A DNA stretch of 10,858 bases from NCBI GenBank assembly GCA_046728015.1, contig JBKPDQ010000032.1:1-10858 (forward strand), read 5' to 3'. Below are positions 4,496-10,858 of this stretch, one piece after another; within the stretch, counting starts at the first letter, position 1; each line of letters begins with the position of its first letter. The stretch is from DATAFO01 sp046728015. Lineage in GTDB: Bacteria; Actinomycetota; Thermoleophilia; Solirubrobacterales; 70-9. The notes under the pieces are model-generated. The model was not told where the DNA came from and made no database searches. It saw nothing but the letters and a program-made list of their open reading frames with translations. Both the position numbers and the translations under genes were made by a program.

Positions 4496-7465
4496 ATGGC
4501 CAAGATCACGATCAACGGCAAGGACATCGCTTTCGAGCCCGGGGCCACCATCCTCGAGGCGGCCCGCGCATCGGGCATCGAAATCCCGACCCTCTGCTGG
4601 TATCCCAAGCTCCCCATCGTCGGGAATTGCCGGATCTGTCTGGTGTCGGTCCAAGGTCAGGGAAAGCTGCTCCCGGCCTGCGCCACGCCGGCCGCCGAGG
4701 GGATGGTGGTGGAGACCGAGTCCCAGCCCGCCGTCGACAATCGCCGGTCGGTGCTGGGATTCCTGCTGGAGCGCTACCCCGGCGAGCACCTGCAGAACGG
4801 GGGACGCGCCCGGCCCCGCAACGAGTTCGAGCGCTACGTCACCCAGTACGACGTCCCCGTTCGCGACCACCACGAGCTTCCGCTCCGCACCGGCGACGAG
4901 CGTCCCGGCGATGTGATGATCCAGCACGACATGAGCACCTGTATCCTGTGCACCCGCTGCGTGCGGGCGTGCGAGGACATTCAGGAGGTCGGGGTGCTCG
5001 ACGTCGGCATGCGAGGTGAGCACGCCCAGATCATCGTCGGCGGCGACGGCGATCCCGATCACGCCGGCTGCACCTGGTGCGGCGAGTGCGTTCGGGTCTG
5101 CCCCACGGGCGCCATCTTCGAGTTCATCCCCAAGCAGCGCTTCGGCTCCGAGACGGTGCGCACGCCGGACAAGGTCGCCCGCTCGGTCTGCCCCTATTGC
5201 GGCGTGGGCTGCCAGATCGATCTGCAGGTGAAGGGCAACGAGATCATGCGGGTGACCTCCCCCGGCATCGAGGAGACCACCCCGAACCAGGGCTCCACCT
5301 GCGTGAAGGGGCGGTTCGGCTACGACTTCCCGATGCACCGGGACCGGTTGATGACGCCGTTGATCCGCAAGGGCTGGATGCATGACGGCGAGCAATGGGT
5401 GTGGACCGGCGAGCGGCCCCGCCACCGCGAGGGCCCCTGGCATCTGATCGAGGAGATGGGCACTCGCCGGAAGCCCCGGCCGCCCTACCGTAGCATCGGC
5501 AAGCCCCCGCTCACCGGCGTCCGGAACGGCGACGAAGACGACGTGCGCGACCGCGTGGCCACGCCGCCGGGGTGGTACAGCGCCTTCCGCGAGGCCACCT
5601 GGGATGAGGCCCTCAGCCTCACCGCGCAGGAGCTCAAGCGGATCCGGGACACCCTCGGCGCCCGCGCCCTCGCCGCCCTCTCCTCCGCCAAGTGCAGCAA
5701 CGAGGACAACTATGTCTTCATGCGGATGGTCCGGGCCGGGTTCGGCACCAACAACGTGGACCACTGTACCCGTCTCTGCCACTCGAGCTCGGTCGCGGCG
5801 ATGAGCCGCGCGCTCTCCACCTCCGCGGCCTCGGGCTCCATGCGCGAGATCGAGGAGGCGTGCGACGTCATCTTCATCTCCGGCGCGAACACCACCGAGA
5901 CACACCCCGTGTTCGGGGCGCTGATCAAGCGCGCGGTCTCCAAGGGCGCCCGGCTCATCGTGGCCGACGTGCGCCGCACCGAGCTGGCCGAGCTGGCGGA
6001 CATCCATCTCCAGATGTTGCCCGGCACCGACGTGGCGCTGTACAACGGGATGTTGAACCACGTCATCGCCGCCGGCCTGGTGGACCGGCAGTTCATCGAG
6101 CAGCGGACCCACGACTTCGAGAAGGTGAAGGAGTCGGCGGCCGGCTACACCCCGGAGAAGGTCGCCAAGATCACCGGGATTCCAGCCGCGACCCTCCGCG
6201 CCGCCGCCGAGATGTACGCCCGCGGGCCGCGCACCTCGACGCTGTGGGCGATGGGGCTCACCCAGCACAACACCGGCACGGACATCGTCGCCAGTCTGCT
6301 CAACTTCATGCTCGCCTGCGGGATGATCGGCAAGTGGGGCGCGGCGATGCTCCCCATCCGGGGCCAGAACAATGTGCAGGGCGCCAGTGACATGGGCGCC
6401 ATCCCGTTCGCCTACACCGACTACCGCCCGGTCACCGACCCCGCCAATCGCGCCGAGTATGCCAAGGCGTGGCGGGTGCCCGAGGAGTCGCTGTCGCTCG
6501 AGCGCGGGATGATGGTGACCGAGATGGTGCAGGACGGGAGCCCGATCCGTGGCCTGTACGTCATGGGCGAGAACCCGGTGCTCTCGGATCCCAACATCTC
6601 GCACGCCGAGCACTGGGTTCGCGAGCTCGAGTTCCTCGCCGTGCAGGACCTCTTCCTGACCGAGACCGCCCGCTGGGCCGACGTGGTCCTGCCCGGCTCC
6701 TCCTTCGCGGAGAAGGTCGGCACCTACGTCAACACCGACCGCCACATCCAGCTGGCGGACGCGGCGCTCCAGCCACCCGGGCAGGCCCGTCGCGACCTCG
6801 ACATCCTGATCGAGCTGAGCAACAGGCTCGGCCTCCCCACCGACTACCGCGGGCCGGCCGACGTGATGCGGGAGATCGCCAGCGTCACGCCGAGCTGGCG
6901 GGGCGTGAGTTACGAGATGCTGCAGCGGCGGCGCTCGATCCAGTACCCGGTCCTCACCCCGGATTCCGAGGGCACGCCGTTCCTGTTCGAGGATCGCTTT
7001 CCGACCCCGGACGGCCGGGCGCGCTTCGTGCCGGTGGAGTTTCTCAAGCCGGACGAGCTGCCGAGCGACGAGTACCCCTTCATCCTCAACACCGGCCGCC
7101 AGATGTATCACTGGCACACCGGCACGATGACGCGGCGCTCCGAGGGGCTCGACGCCCGGGAGCCAGTGCCGATCATCGAGATGCACCCGAGCGACGCGAT
7201 CGACCTCGGCGTCGGCGAAGGGGACACCGTGCGGGTCACCTCGCGCCGCGGCACGGTCCTGATCGGGGTTCGGCTCTCGGACCGCCAGGCGCCGGGCCAG
7301 GTGTTCATGCCGATGCACTTCCGCGAGGCCGCGGCCAACCTGCTCACCAACCCGCAGCTCGACCCCTACGCCCGGATCGCCGCGTTCAAGATCAGCGCGG
7401 TCCGGATCGAACCGGCGGCCGTAAGGGAGTTCTCCTCCCGGGCCCAGGAGGCCGTGGCGCCGTGA
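4496..7465 (+). CDS. fdhA: Formate dehydrogenase alpha subunit, cysteine type, with N-terminal ferredoxin domains
   Basis: This 989-residue Mo/W-bis-MGD oxidoreductase should oxidise formate to CO2 (or the reverse). An N-terminal 2Fe-2S domain has Cys34, 45, 48 and 62. Two 4Fe-4S sites follow (Cys149/152/155/159 and Cys192/195/198/202), then the catalytic domain's own 4Fe-4S site (Cys232/235/239/269). The metal ligand is Cys428 followed by His429 (HCTRLCHSS), so it is not a selenoprotein. RGQNNVQGASDMG (622-634) is typical of formate dehydrogenases. The molybdopterin-binding C-terminal domain runs from about 858 to 972. Length matches Bacillus YjgC/YrhE-type FdhA (about 980). Oddities: the NuoG-like His-Cys3 segment (about 89-120) has no cysteine, and a charged insertion of roughly 60 residues lies at about 292-360. 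No Shine-Dalgarno is seen before ATG 4496. No diaphorase, membrane or fdhD gene is adjacent, so its electron acceptor is unknown. Confidence 0.92.
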   Translation: MAKITINGKDIAFEPGATILEAARASGIEIPTLCWYPKLPIVGNCRICLVSVQGQGKLLPACATPAAEGMVVETESQPAVDNRRSVLGFLLERYPGEHLQNGGRARPRNEFERYVTQYDVPVRDHHELPLRTGDERPGDVMIQHDMSTCILCTRCVRACEDIQEVGVLDVGMRGEHAQIIVGGDGDPDHAGCTWCGECVRVCPTGAIFEFIPKQRFGSETVRTPDKVARSVCPYCGVGCQIDLQVKGNEIMRVTSPGIEETTPNQGSTCVKGRFGYDFPMHRDRLMTPLIRKGWMHDGEQWVWTGERPRHREGPWHLIEEMGTRRKPRPPYRSIGKPPLTGVRNGDEDDVRDRVATPPGWYSAFREATWDEALSLTAQELKRIRDTLGARALAALSSAKCSNEDNYVFMRMVRAGFGTNNVDHCTRLCHSSSVAAMSRALSTSAASGSMREIEEACDVIFISGANTTETHPVFGALIKRAVSKGARLIVADVRRTELAELADIHLQMLPGTDVALYNGMLNHVIAAGLVDRQFIEQRTHDFEKVKESAAGYTPEKVAKITGIPAATLRAAAEMYARGPRTSTLWAMGLTQHNTGTDIVASLLNFMLACGMIGKWGAAMLPIRGQNNVQGASDMGAIPFAYTDYRPVTDPANRAEYAKAWRVPEESLSLERGMMVTEMVQDGSPIRGLYVMGENPVLSDPNISHAEHWVRELEFLAVQDLFLTETARWADVVLPGSSFAEKVGTYVNTDRHIQLADAALQPPGQARRDLDILIELSNRLGLPTDYRGPADVMREIASVTPSWRGVSYEMLQRRRSIQYPVLTPDSEGTPFLFEDRFPTPDGRARFVPVEFLKPDELPSDEYPFILNTGRQMYHWHTGTMTRRSEGLDAREPVPIIEMHPSDAIDLGVGEGDTVRVTSRRGTVLIGVRLSDRQAPGQVFMPMHFREAAANLLTNPQLDPYARIAAFKISAVRIEPAAVREFSSRAQEAVAP

Positions 7466-7472
7466 GGAGGTT

Positions 7473-7537
7473 GTCACCCTGAGCGCAGCGAAGGGGGCCA
7501 TGCTCGATATGGTCCCCTTCACTTCGTTCAGGGTGAC
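7473..7537. repeat. 65-bp palindromic intergenic repeat (GTCACCCTGA type)
   Basis: GTCACCCTGA (7473-7482) pairs perfectly with TCAGGGTGAC (7528-7537). The inner arms AAGGGGGCCA (7491-7500) and TGGTCCCCTT (7510-7519) pair with one G-T, leaving a 9-nt loop. The intervening GCGCAGCG/CACTTCGT segment pairs imperfectly. This sequence type, containing a CCCTGAGCGCAGCGAAGGG core, recurs as a dispersed palindromic repeat in many bacterial genomes, and its translation yields well-known spurious peptides such as VTLNEVKG. It starts 8 nt after the fdhA stop, so it may also serve as the fdhA transcript's 3' hairpin. Confidence 0.85.
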
Positions 7538-7542
7538 ATCAC

Positions 7543-7548
7543 TATATT
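7543..7548 (+). promoter_or_regulatory. Candidate -10 element for the tdh-kbl operon
   Basis: TATATT is a near-consensus -10 hexamer in an otherwise GC-rich region and would start transcription near 7555, about 19 nt before the tdh ATG. The -35 position would fall inside the right arm of the palindromic repeat (around 7519-7526, ACTTCG-like) and is poor, so the repeat may supply part of this promoter. Confidence 0.45.
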
Positions 7549-7573
7549 CCGCCCGACTTCTTCCTGGACTGGC

Positions 7574-8614
7574 ATGCGCGCTCTGGTGAAGGCAGGACCC
7601 GGCCCGGGGATGGTGCTGCGCGAGGTCCCCAGGCCCATCTGCGGGTCCACCGACGTCCTGATCCACGTCCACCACGCCGGCGTCTGCGGCACCGATCTCC
7701 ACATCTGGGAGTGGGACAGCTGGGCCAGCAACCGGCTCAAGCCCCCGGTCGTCGTCGGCCACGAGTTCGCCGGCGAGATCGTGGAGCTGGGCCGTGAGGC
7801 GGAATCGGGGGAGCTGCTCGCGGTGGGCGACCTGGTGACGGCGGAAGGCCACATCGTCTGCGGCCACTGCCTCCAGTGCCGCCTGGGCGACGCCCACCTC
7901 TGCCAGCGCACCTCGATCATCGGCGTGGACCGCGACGGCGCCTTCGCCGACTTCATCGCGATGCCGGCCTCCAACGTGATGAAGCTGGACGGAATCCCCA
8001 CCGAGATCGGCGCCATCATGGACCCCATGGGGAACGCGGTGCACACCGTGCTCGAGGCACGGGTGCCGGGGAGCACCGTCTTCGTGCTCGGCTGCGGCCC
8101 CATCGGCTGCTTCGCGGTGGGCGTGGCGCGGGCCGCCGGCGCCTCGCTCGTGATCGCGAGCGACTTCAACCCCCGCCGGCTCGAGCTGGCCCGGGCCATG
8201 GGCGCGCAGGTGACGCTCGACCCCGCCCGTGACGACGTGCTCGGCAGGATCCGGGAGCTCACCGGAGGCGACGGCGTGGACCTGGTGTGCGAGATGAGCG
8301 GTCATCCCGACGGCCATGCTACGGCCTTCGCCGCCGCCCGCCTCGGCGGACGGGTCAACCTCCTGGGCACGCCCAGCCGGACCACGGAGACCGACTTCGC
8401 CCGCGACGTCATCTTCAAGGGTCTCACCCTGTACGGCGTGACCGGCCGCAAGATGTACGAGACCTGGCACCAGATGCGGCGGTTCCTCCACGCCGGGCAG
8501 CTCGACCCGCGCCCCGTCATCACCCACCGCTTCCCGCTCGAGTGCATCGCCGACGCCATCCAGGTCATCAAGACCGGTCAGGCCGGCAAGGTCATCCTGG
8601 AGGTGGCCGCGTGA
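7574..8614 (+). CDS. tdh: L-threonine 3-dehydrogenase
   Basis: This zinc-dependent, NAD-linked medium-chain dehydrogenase oxidises L-threonine to 2-amino-3-ketobutyrate. The 346 residues match the family (E. coli 341). Catalytic zinc ligands are visible as Cys38 (VCGTD) and His63-Glu64 (VVGHEFAGE). The structural zinc is held by Cys96, 99, 102 and 110. EGHIVCGHC (91-99) carries the His (93) that in E. coli Tdh tunes threonine specificity. The nucleotide fold has GCGPIG (173-178) and Asp197 (IASDFNP), fitting NAD. The C-terminal VTGRKMYETWHQM (289-301) is characteristic of Tdh. The ATG at 7574 fits the family start, with only a weak GGA upstream. The stop overlaps kbl by 4 nt, and the partner gene confirms the pathway assignment. 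Confidence 0.95.
   Translation: MRALVKAGPGPGMVLREVPRPICGSTDVLIHVHHAGVCGTDLHIWEWDSWASNRLKPPVVVGHEFAGEIVELGREAESGELLAVGDLVTAEGHIVCGHCLQCRLGDAHLCQRTSIIGVDRDGAFADFIAMPASNVMKLDGIPTEIGAIMDPMGNAVHTVLEARVPGSTVFVLGCGPIGCFAVGVARAAGASLVIASDFNPRRLELARAMGAQVTLDPARDDVLGRIRELTGGDGVDLVCEMSGHPDGHATAFAAARLGGRVNLLGTPSRTTETDFARDVIFKGLTLYGVTGRKMYETWHQMRRFLHAGQLDPRPVITHRFPLECIADAIQVIKTGQAGKVILEVAA
8599..8603 (+). promoter_or_regulatory. Ribosome binding site of kbl, inside the 3' end of tdh
   Basis: GGAGG lies 7 nt before the GTG at 8611, within the last tdh codons. It supports GTG 8611 as the kbl start in the GTGA overlap. Confidence 0.7.
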
Positions 8615-9810
8615 CCCACACGCTCGAGCGCCGGCTCGAGGGTGAGCTGGAACAGTTCATCCGCGCCGGGGTGTACAAGCGGCTCAACTTCCTCGACAGC
8701 CCTCAGGCGCCGCGGGTGAAGATGGAGGGCCGTGGCGACGTCATCATTCTCTCCTCCAACAACTACCTCGGCCTCTCCGCGCAGGCCGAGGTGATCGAGG
8801 CGGGCAAGGCCGCGCTCGATCGCTGGGGCGCGGGTACCGCCTCCGTCCGCTTCATCTGCGGGACCTTCACCGTGCATCGGGCGCTCGAGAACGCGTGTGC
8901 CCGGCTGGTGGGGACCCCGGCGTCGCTCTCCTTCGTGAGCGCCTGGAACGCCAACGAGGCGGTCCCCGCCACACTCCTGGGCGAAGAGGACATCGTCATC
9001 AGCGACCAGCTCAACCACGCCTCCATCATCGACGGCGTCCGGCTGGCCAAGGCGATCACCAAGTGCCAGACCGCGGTCTACAAGCACTCGGACCTGGCCG
9101 ACCTGGAGGAGAAGCTGACCGCGGCGCGGGACCGCCGGGTGCGGCTGGTGATCACCGACGGCGTGTTCTCGATGGAGGGTTCGATCGCGAAGCTTCCCGA
9201 TCTGCTGGAGGTGTGCCGCAAGCACCACGCGGTGCTCATGGTGGATGACTCGCATGGGACCGGGGTGCTCGGCGCCAACGGACGCGGCACGGCGGAGCAC
9301 CATGGGGTCGTGGGCGACGTGGACATCATCACCTCCACGCTCGGCAAGGCGCTCGGCGGCGCGGCCGGAGGCTTCGCCGGCGCCTCGGCGGCGGTGTGCG
9401 ACTATCTCACCCAGCGCGCCCGCCCGCAGCTCTTCTCCAATGCGCTTCCACCCACCGTGGCCGCGAGCTCGCTCGCGAGCATCGAGTACCTGGAGGCACA
9501 CCCGGAGCGGGTGACTCGGCTGCGCGAGCAGGCCCGCTACTTCCGCGAGCGGCTCCTCGAGCTGGGCTTCAAGCCGCTGCCCGGCGAGACGCCGATCATT
9601 CCGGTTATCCTGGGGGAGACTTCGGCCGCCATCCGGATGAGCGACCTCCTGCTGGCCGAAGGCGTGTTCGTGACCGGTTTCGGATACCCGGTCGTGCCGC
9701 AGGGCCAGGCCCGCGTCCGTTGCCAGATCTCCGCCGCGCACACCAAGGACGATCTCGACCAGGCGCTCGCCGCCTTCGCCAAGATCGGGCGACAGCTCGG
9801 GCTCATTTAG
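8611..9810 (+). CDS. kbl: Glycine C-acetyltransferase (2-amino-3-ketobutyrate CoA ligase)
   Basis: This PLP-dependent enzyme of the alpha-oxoamine synthase family cleaves 2-amino-3-ketobutyrate with CoA to glycine and acetyl-CoA, completing threonine breakdown after Tdh. At 399 residues it matches E. coli Kbl (398). SSNNYLGL (48-55) is the family N-terminal motif. His136 (NHASIID) is the PLP-stacking residue, and VDDSHG (211-216) holds the Asp that contacts the pyridine nitrogen. STLGKALGG (242-250) places the Schiff-base lysine at Lys245. FSNALPP (275-281) and RVRCQISAAHT (368-378) are also conserved. The frame extends far upstream inside tdh, but GTG 8611, behind GGAGG and overlapping the tdh stop, is the clear start. 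Sister enzymes (BioF, HemA-type ALAS, SPT) share the fold; linkage to tdh decides for Kbl. Confidence 0.94.
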   Translation: MTHTLERRLEGELEQFIRAGVYKRLNFLDSPQAPRVKMEGRGDVIILSSNNYLGLSAQAEVIEAGKAALDRWGAGTASVRFICGTFTVHRALENACARLVGTPASLSFVSAWNANEAVPATLLGEEDIVISDQLNHASIIDGVRLAKAITKCQTAVYKHSDLADLEEKLTAARDRRVRLVITDGVFSMEGSIAKLPDLLEVCRKHHAVLMVDDSHGTGVLGANGRGTAEHHGVVGDVDIITSTLGKALGGAAGGFAGASAAVCDYLTQRARPQLFSNALPPTVAASSLASIEYLEAHPERVTRLREQARYFRERLLELGFKPLPGETPIIPVILGETSAAIRMSDLLLAEGVFVTGFGYPVVPQGQARVRCQISAAHTKDDLDQALAAFAKIGRQLGLI

Positions 9811-9832
9811 CTCACCCATCCGCACCGTCCAG

Positions 9833-10034
9833 TTCACCACAGAGCCACGGAGGCCACAGAGGTTCACGGAGCCCCATTTCCCCACACCAAGCCTTCTGCA
9901 CGTTAACGATCTTCTTCCGGCTTTTTCTCTTTCGCGTTGTTGTTGAATCAGTGGTATATCAGTCGGGTCGGTGCGACATCGGGAGCGGGGGGCGGCTCGG
10001 GTACCCTCCGTGGTCTCCGTGGCTCTGTGGTGAA
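9833..10034. repeat. 202-bp element with 30-bp imperfect terminal inverted repeats, MITE-like
   Basis: The left end (9833-9862, beginning TTCACCACAGAGCCACGG) and the right end (10005-10034, ending GGCTCTGTGGTGAA) are inverted copies matching at 28 of 30 positions. The left arm is itself an array of 8-9-nt units alternating CACAGAG and CACGGAG, continuing to about 9871. The interior (about 9872-10004) has no convincing gene. Its left half is pyrimidine-rich and more A/T-rich than the surroundings, with a CGTTAACG palindrome at 9901-9908. Repeats of the CCACAGAG/CACGGAG kind are common dispersed elements in diverse bacterial genomes. No transposase is encoded and no obvious target-site duplication is seen, so mobility is only a possibility. 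Confidence 0.8.
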
Positions 10035-10049
10035 AGGTGGTCTGGCGGG

Positions 10050-10068
10050 CCGGACGCGGGCCGTCCGG
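10050..10068 (+). terminator. Short GC-rich hairpin downstream of the repeat element
   Basis: CCGGACG (10050-10056) pairs with CGTCCGG (10062-10068) across a 5-nt loop. No U tract follows. It may end read-through from kbl, but it is 240 nt past that gene. Confidence 0.35.
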
Positions 10069-10081
10069 TGCAGGAAGTTGC

Positions 10082-10118
10082 GTGCTGAGCACTTGCACCG
10101 CCCGGCCCACCTCTTGCA
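10082..10118 (+). promoter_or_regulatory. Palindrome plus sigma-54-like -24/-12 match
   Basis: GTGCTGAGCAC (10082-10092) is a perfect palindrome. Just downstream, CGGCCCACCTCTTGCA (10103-10118) has the GG-N10-GC spacing of a sigma-54 promoter with an intact TTGCA half. The -24 half matches only in part (GGC and C). CTTGCACC occurs twice at a 21-nt interval (10092, 10113). The nearest gene starts 200 nt further on, and such matches arise by chance in GC-rich DNA. Confidence 0.22.
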
Positions 10119-10154
10119 CCCGCACCCCTCTCGACGGGCGGGGACGCTACCCGC

Positions 10155-10193
10155 GGGGTTTCTGCAAGCGATAAGGCACCAAGCAGATACCTC
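10155..10193 (+). other. Imperfect hairpin in the leader region of the last gene
   Basis: GGTTTCTGC (10157-10165) pairs with GCAGATACC (10183-10191) with one T-T mismatch, and two more pairs extend it outward (one is G-T). The 17-nt loop is A/G-rich (AAGCGATAAGGCACCAA). It could be a folded RNA element or an operator; I do not recognise a known family. Confidence 0.3.
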
Positions 10194-10304
10194 CGCCCAT
10201 GTTCCCCCTCCCCTCCCGCGCTTTCCAGCATAGTTCCCGCATTTTGACGTACCGCCGCTGGGGACGCGGTAGGCGCCGGGAGCCGCCCGGTGCGGACACC
10301 TTAC

Positions 10305-10309
10305 GGAGG
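10305..10309 (+). promoter_or_regulatory. Ribosome binding site of the outer-membrane-type gene
   Basis: GGAGG lies 9 nt before ATG 10319, 6 nt before the in-frame GTG 10316 and 15 nt before ATG 10325. The first two are usable starts, and ATG 10319 is preferred. Confidence 0.65.
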
Positions 10310-10318
10310 CAGTCTGTG

Positions 10319-10858
10319 ATGCGCATGCTCACTCGTAGCATTCCAGTCGCGGCGCTGGCGCTGGCGCTCGGCGCTATTTCTGCCGCCGCGCAGGAGTCTG
10401 GCCAGCGGGACTTCCAGTGGTACATCGGTCCACAGGCCGGGGTCATGCTCTTCGACACCCCGGTGCAGGACCGCCAGGCGATGCCGTCGTTCGGCGGTCA
10501 GACGCTCATCGTCGCCCGCCGCACCGGACTGCTGCTCTCGGTCGAAGAGGGCGTGGGCAACGATGAGGTGAGCGCCTACAACGACCTCAGCGGCACCCAG
10601 ACGGTCACCTTCAACGACATCCGGAAGTACTCCGCGGTGCTGATGGCCTTCCCGATCAAGGCGGCCGCGCAGCCGTATCTCGGCGTCGGCTGGGGCATCA
10701 TGCACACGGTGAGCCCCAGGACGACGGGCGCCTTCCAGAGCGACGCGGAGGATCTGGGCAGCACCGGGTTCGGCACCTTCCTGGCCGGTCTCACCTTCCA
10801 GGTCGGCCGCCTGATGGCGTTCGGCCAGTACCAGATCACGACCAGCCCCGGCCAAGGC
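10319..10858 (+). CDS. Secreted, probable outer-membrane beta-barrel protein, 3' truncated
   Basis: The frame is open to the right edge, giving 180 residues of a longer protein. A signal peptide is clear: MRMLTR, a hydrophobic core of Ala/Leu/Val to residue 20, then SAAA with likely cleavage after Ala24, before Gln25. After that come alternating polar and apolar stretches with glycine and aromatic residues, as in transmembrane beta strands: FQWYIGPQAGVMLF (32-45), then PYLGVGWGIMHTV, FGTFLAGLTFQVG and LMAFGQYQIT near the cut end. Weighing this, an 8-12-strand outer-membrane barrel of the OmpA/OMP_b-brl type is the best reading, but no specific family or ligand can be named. The GGAGG site supports ATG 10319. 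Confidence 0.72.
   Translation, partial: MRMLTRSIPVAALALALGAISAAAQESGQRDFQWYIGPQAGVMLFDTPVQDRQAMPSFGGQTLIVARRTGLLLSVEEGVGNDEVSAYNDLSGTQTVTFNDIRKYSAVLMAFPIKAAAQPYLGVGWGIMHTVSPRTTGAFQSDAEDLGSTGFGTFLAGLTFQVGRLMAFGQYQITTSPGQG

Larger units (their letters stand above)
10035..10318 (+). other. Intergenic region upstream of the outer-membrane-type gene
   Basis: Together with the element before it, this forms a 508-bp stretch without a gene between kbl and the last CDS. Open frames crossing it are Pro/Arg/His-rich and lack ribosome sites, so I regard them as chance. It holds several small palindromes and hairpins, listed separately. It also holds a TTGACG hexamer (10244-10249) that could be a -35 for the downstream gene, although the only -10-like bases (TAGGCG at 10270) are 20 nt away and weak. 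I found no tRNA or recognisable riboswitch. Confidence 0.5.

Noticed and set aside
5760..5790. Possible selenocysteine site in formate dehydrogenase
   Set aside because: The active-site codon is TGC (cysteine) in the HCTRLCHSS motif and there is no in-frame TGA or SECIS-like need.
4388..8527. A 1379-residue open frame on the minus strand opposite fdhA and tdh
   Set aside because: It spans two well-supported plus-strand genes and the palindromic repeat between them. Its translation is His/Gly/Ala/Val-rich with no domain and includes the typical spurious VTLNEVKG peptide from the repeat. High GC removes stop codons from this frame.
8578..10125. A 515-residue minus-strand frame across kbl and the downstream repeat
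   Set aside because: It is a shadow of kbl and reads through the inverted-repeat element, giving a TETTEG-like artefact peptide.
9937..10233. A 98-residue plus-strand frame after kbl
   Set aside because: It runs across the inverted-repeat element, has no ribosome site and is Arg/His/Pro-rich, so a gene is not supported.

Overview
The window is high-GC DNA from a bacterial chromosome, probably Gram-negative. It has a signal-peptide-bearing, beta-barrel-like secreted protein at the right end and tightly packed genes on both strands. Gene content and style (AroH-type chorismate mutase, a large ferredoxin-fused FdhA, a tdh-kbl pair, few A/T-rich promoters) would fit Gemmatimonadota or a neighbouring soil/sediment phylum. 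That placement is inference, because there is no rRNA or marker tree here. Most of the window is core metabolism and housekeeping. I see no defence system, CRISPR array, phage, transposase or biosynthetic cluster.

Layout. (1) 1-3005 is a compact housekeeping block: the 3' part of mltG (peptidoglycan endolytic transglycosylase), then thiE on the minus strand (thiamine phosphate synthase, convergent with mltG, 7 nt apart), then aroH (chorismate mutase) diverging from thiE with overlapping start codons, then rlmI (23S rRNA m5C methyltransferase) joined to aroH by a 4-nt ATGA overlap. (2) 3006-4405 holds less familiar material: a hairpin, a 293-residue protein with a degenerate class I methyltransferase-like core, and a 54-residue small protein with a good ribosome binding site and a strong hairpin terminator. 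(3) 4430-7465 is a monocistronic, 989-residue cysteine-type formate dehydrogenase alpha subunit. It has N-terminal 2Fe-2S and 2x4Fe-4S domains but no electron-acceptor subunit next to it. (4) 7473-9810 is a two-gene threonine catabolic operon, tdh-kbl: threonine to 2-amino-3-ketobutyrate, then to glycine and acetyl-CoA. The genes overlap by 4 nt. A palindromic repeat lies directly upstream and a larger inverted-repeat element directly downstream. (5) 9811-10318 is a long intergenic region with that 202-bp element and several smaller palindromes or hairpins. (6) From 10319 to the right edge is a truncated outer-membrane-type protein.

The most useful leads are the unrecognised methyltransferase-like protein, the small protein and its terminator, the FdhA that has lost the cysteines of its NuoG-like His-Cys3 cluster and carries an insertion of about 60 residues, and the two non-coding repeat elements bracketing tdh-kbl. 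I did not find a clear new multi-gene system.
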